Part shown: in pieces, positions 5,152-6,065 of the stretch
Position numbering within the stretch: position 1 is the stretch's first letter
How the letters are laid out: the number at the start of each line of letters is the position of its first letter
From: Tannerella sp.
GTDB lineage: Bacteria > Bacteroidota > Bacteroidia > Bacteroidales > Tannerellaceae
Direction: 5' to 3'
Assembly (NCBI GenBank): GCA_031267485.1
Contig: JAIRYY010000278.1
Span: forward strand, 1-6,065
Length of the DNA stretch: 6,065 nucleotides
The notes under the pieces: generated by a model
What the model was told of the DNA's origin: nothing
Seen by the model: only the letters and a program-made list of their open reading frames with translations
Database searches by the model: none
Made by a program: the position numbers and the translations under genes

Positions 5152-6065
5152 ATGTCGAAAGTAACTGTTATCGGCGCGGGAAATGTAGGAGCAACCTGCG
5201 CGGACGTATTGGCCAAACGTAATGTGGCATCTGATATTGTACTTATTGATATCAGGGAAGGATATTCCGAGGGAAAAGCGATGGACATCATGCAGACGGC
5301 GACATTGACGGACATCCATGTGCGCGTCACGGGGGTGACCGGCGATTATGCGGCAACGGCAGGTTCCGATGTGATTGTCGTCACTTCGGGTTTGCCCCGC
5401 AAGCCAGGCATGACCCGCGAAGAACTGATCGGAGTGAATGCCGGCATCGTGAAGTCGGTAGTTGAAAGCGCATTGCAACATTCACCGGGTGCGATACTGA
5501 TTATCGTCAGCAATCCGATGGATCCGATGTGCTATCTGACCGCGAAAATTTCGGGACTGCCGCGCAACAGGGTCATCGGTCTGGGCGGCGCGCTGGACAG
5601 TGCGCGTTTCAAATACTATCTGAGCCAGGCGCTTGGCGTGAATCCCGGCGATGTCGAGGCTACCGTTATCGGCGGACACGGCGACACGACCATGGTGCCG
5701 CTCACCTCGCTGGCGACATGCAAGGGCGTCCCGGTATCGCAGATTCTTCCGAAGGAAAAGCTGGACGAAGTAGTCGCGGCAACAAAAGTCGGCGGCGCCA
5801 CGCTCACCGGTCTTCTCGGCACGTCGGCATGGTATGCCCCGGGCGCTGCGGCTGCATTCATGGCGGAATCCATCATCAGGGATGAGAAACGTACTGTTTC
5901 ATGCGGCGTGCTGGTAGAGGGCGAATACGGAGAAAGCGACCTCGTGATTGGCGTGCCCGTCATGCTCGGTAAAAATGGCTGTGAACAGATTCTCAATTTC
6001 CCAATCAGCGACGACGAGAAAGCCGCATTCAAGGCTTCAGCCGATGCAACACGCAAGGTAAATCA
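5152..6065 (+). CDS. mdh: Malate dehydrogenase, LDH-like type (3' end cut by window)
   Basis: An open frame begins at ATG 5152 and runs 304 codons plus two bases to the edge with no stop. Bacteroidales homologues are about 310-315 residues, so only the last 6-11 should be missing. The enzyme reversibly converts malate + NAD+ to oxaloacetate + NADH in the cytoplasm. It shows the Rossmann motif GAGNVG at 8-13; D33 at the end of beta-2, favouring NAD over NADP; the substrate loop LPRKPGMTR at 81-89, with R83 (the position that selects malate over lactate) and R89; N121 in VSNPMD; D149 and R152 in GGALDSARF; and catalytic H176 in GGHGD. R83 argues against lactate dehydrogenase. The ATG is right because the Rossmann strand starts at residue 3 and an AT-rich leader precedes it. 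It is divergent from pckA, the next enzyme around oxaloacetate. The leader has no Shine-Dalgarno. Confidence 0.97.
   Translation, partial: MSKVTVIGAGNVGATCADVLAKRNVASDIVLIDIREGYSEGKAMDIMQTATLTDIHVRVTGVTGDYAATAGSDVIVVTSGLPRKPGMTREELIGVNAGIVKSVVESALQHSPGAILIIVSNPMDPMCYLTAKISGLPRNRVIGLGGALDSARFKYYLSQALGVNPGDVEATVIGGHGDTTMVPLTSLATCKGVPVSQILPKEKLDEVVAATKVGGATLTGLLGTSAWYAPGAAAAFMAESIIRDEKRTVSCGVLVEGEYGESDLVIGVPVMLGKNGCEQILNFPISDDEKAAFKASADATRKVN

Noticed and set aside
5616..6056. A 146-codon minus-strand frame within mdh
   Set aside because: It is antisense to conserved malate dehydrogenase sequence including the GGHGD catalytic segment; the Ser/Pro/Thr-rich product looks like a shadow.

Overview
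The window looks like chromosomal DNA from a member of the Bacteroidota, probably order Bacteroidales. Three things point there. The promoter-like sites fit the Bacteroidota consensus (TTTG, about 20 bases, TAnnTTTG) rather than -35/-10 boxes. There are no clear Shine-Dalgarno sites, and the leaders are A/T-rich. The four proteins, including a DUF4369-like/TlpA-type lipoprotein and an LDH-like malate dehydrogenase, read as Bacteroidales versions. The coding DNA is moderately GC-rich and the intergenic DNA is clearly AT-rich. No tRNA, rRNA, insertion sequence, phage gene or CRISPR array was seen.

Layout from left to right. Bases 1-252 are twelve head-to-tail copies of a 21-bp GC-rich unit, and the array runs off the left edge. 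Bases 253-413 are a non-coding gap holding a GC-rich inverted repeat. On the minus strand follow comM (414-1955) and, 38 bp upstream of it, a thioredoxin-fold lipoprotein gene (1994-3079, TTG start). These two look like one transcription unit, with a good Bacteroidota promoter at 3110-3141. Next, also on the minus strand, is pckA (3230-4837), closed by a strong intrinsic terminator (3172-3207) that abuts the promoter of the next unit. Bases 4838-5151 are a divergent regulatory region. From 5152 on the plus strand runs mdh, cut by the right edge just before its C-terminus.

Functionally, pckA and mdh work on consecutive steps around oxaloacetate. PEP carboxykinase links PEP, CO2 and oxaloacetate, and malate dehydrogenase links oxaloacetate and malate. 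In fermentative Bacteroidales this is the entry to the fumarate/succinate branch, and in reverse it is gluconeogenic. The two genes are divergent, and their promoter regions carry three shared 10-base elements in the same order on opposite strands, which suggests joint control. The lipoprotein and ComM concern the cell envelope (thiol chemistry) and DNA branch migration during natural transformation.

Most of the window is ordinary housekeeping sequence. The least explained parts are the 21-bp array and the mirrored pckA/mdh promoters. I see no evidence of a new defence or mobile system here.
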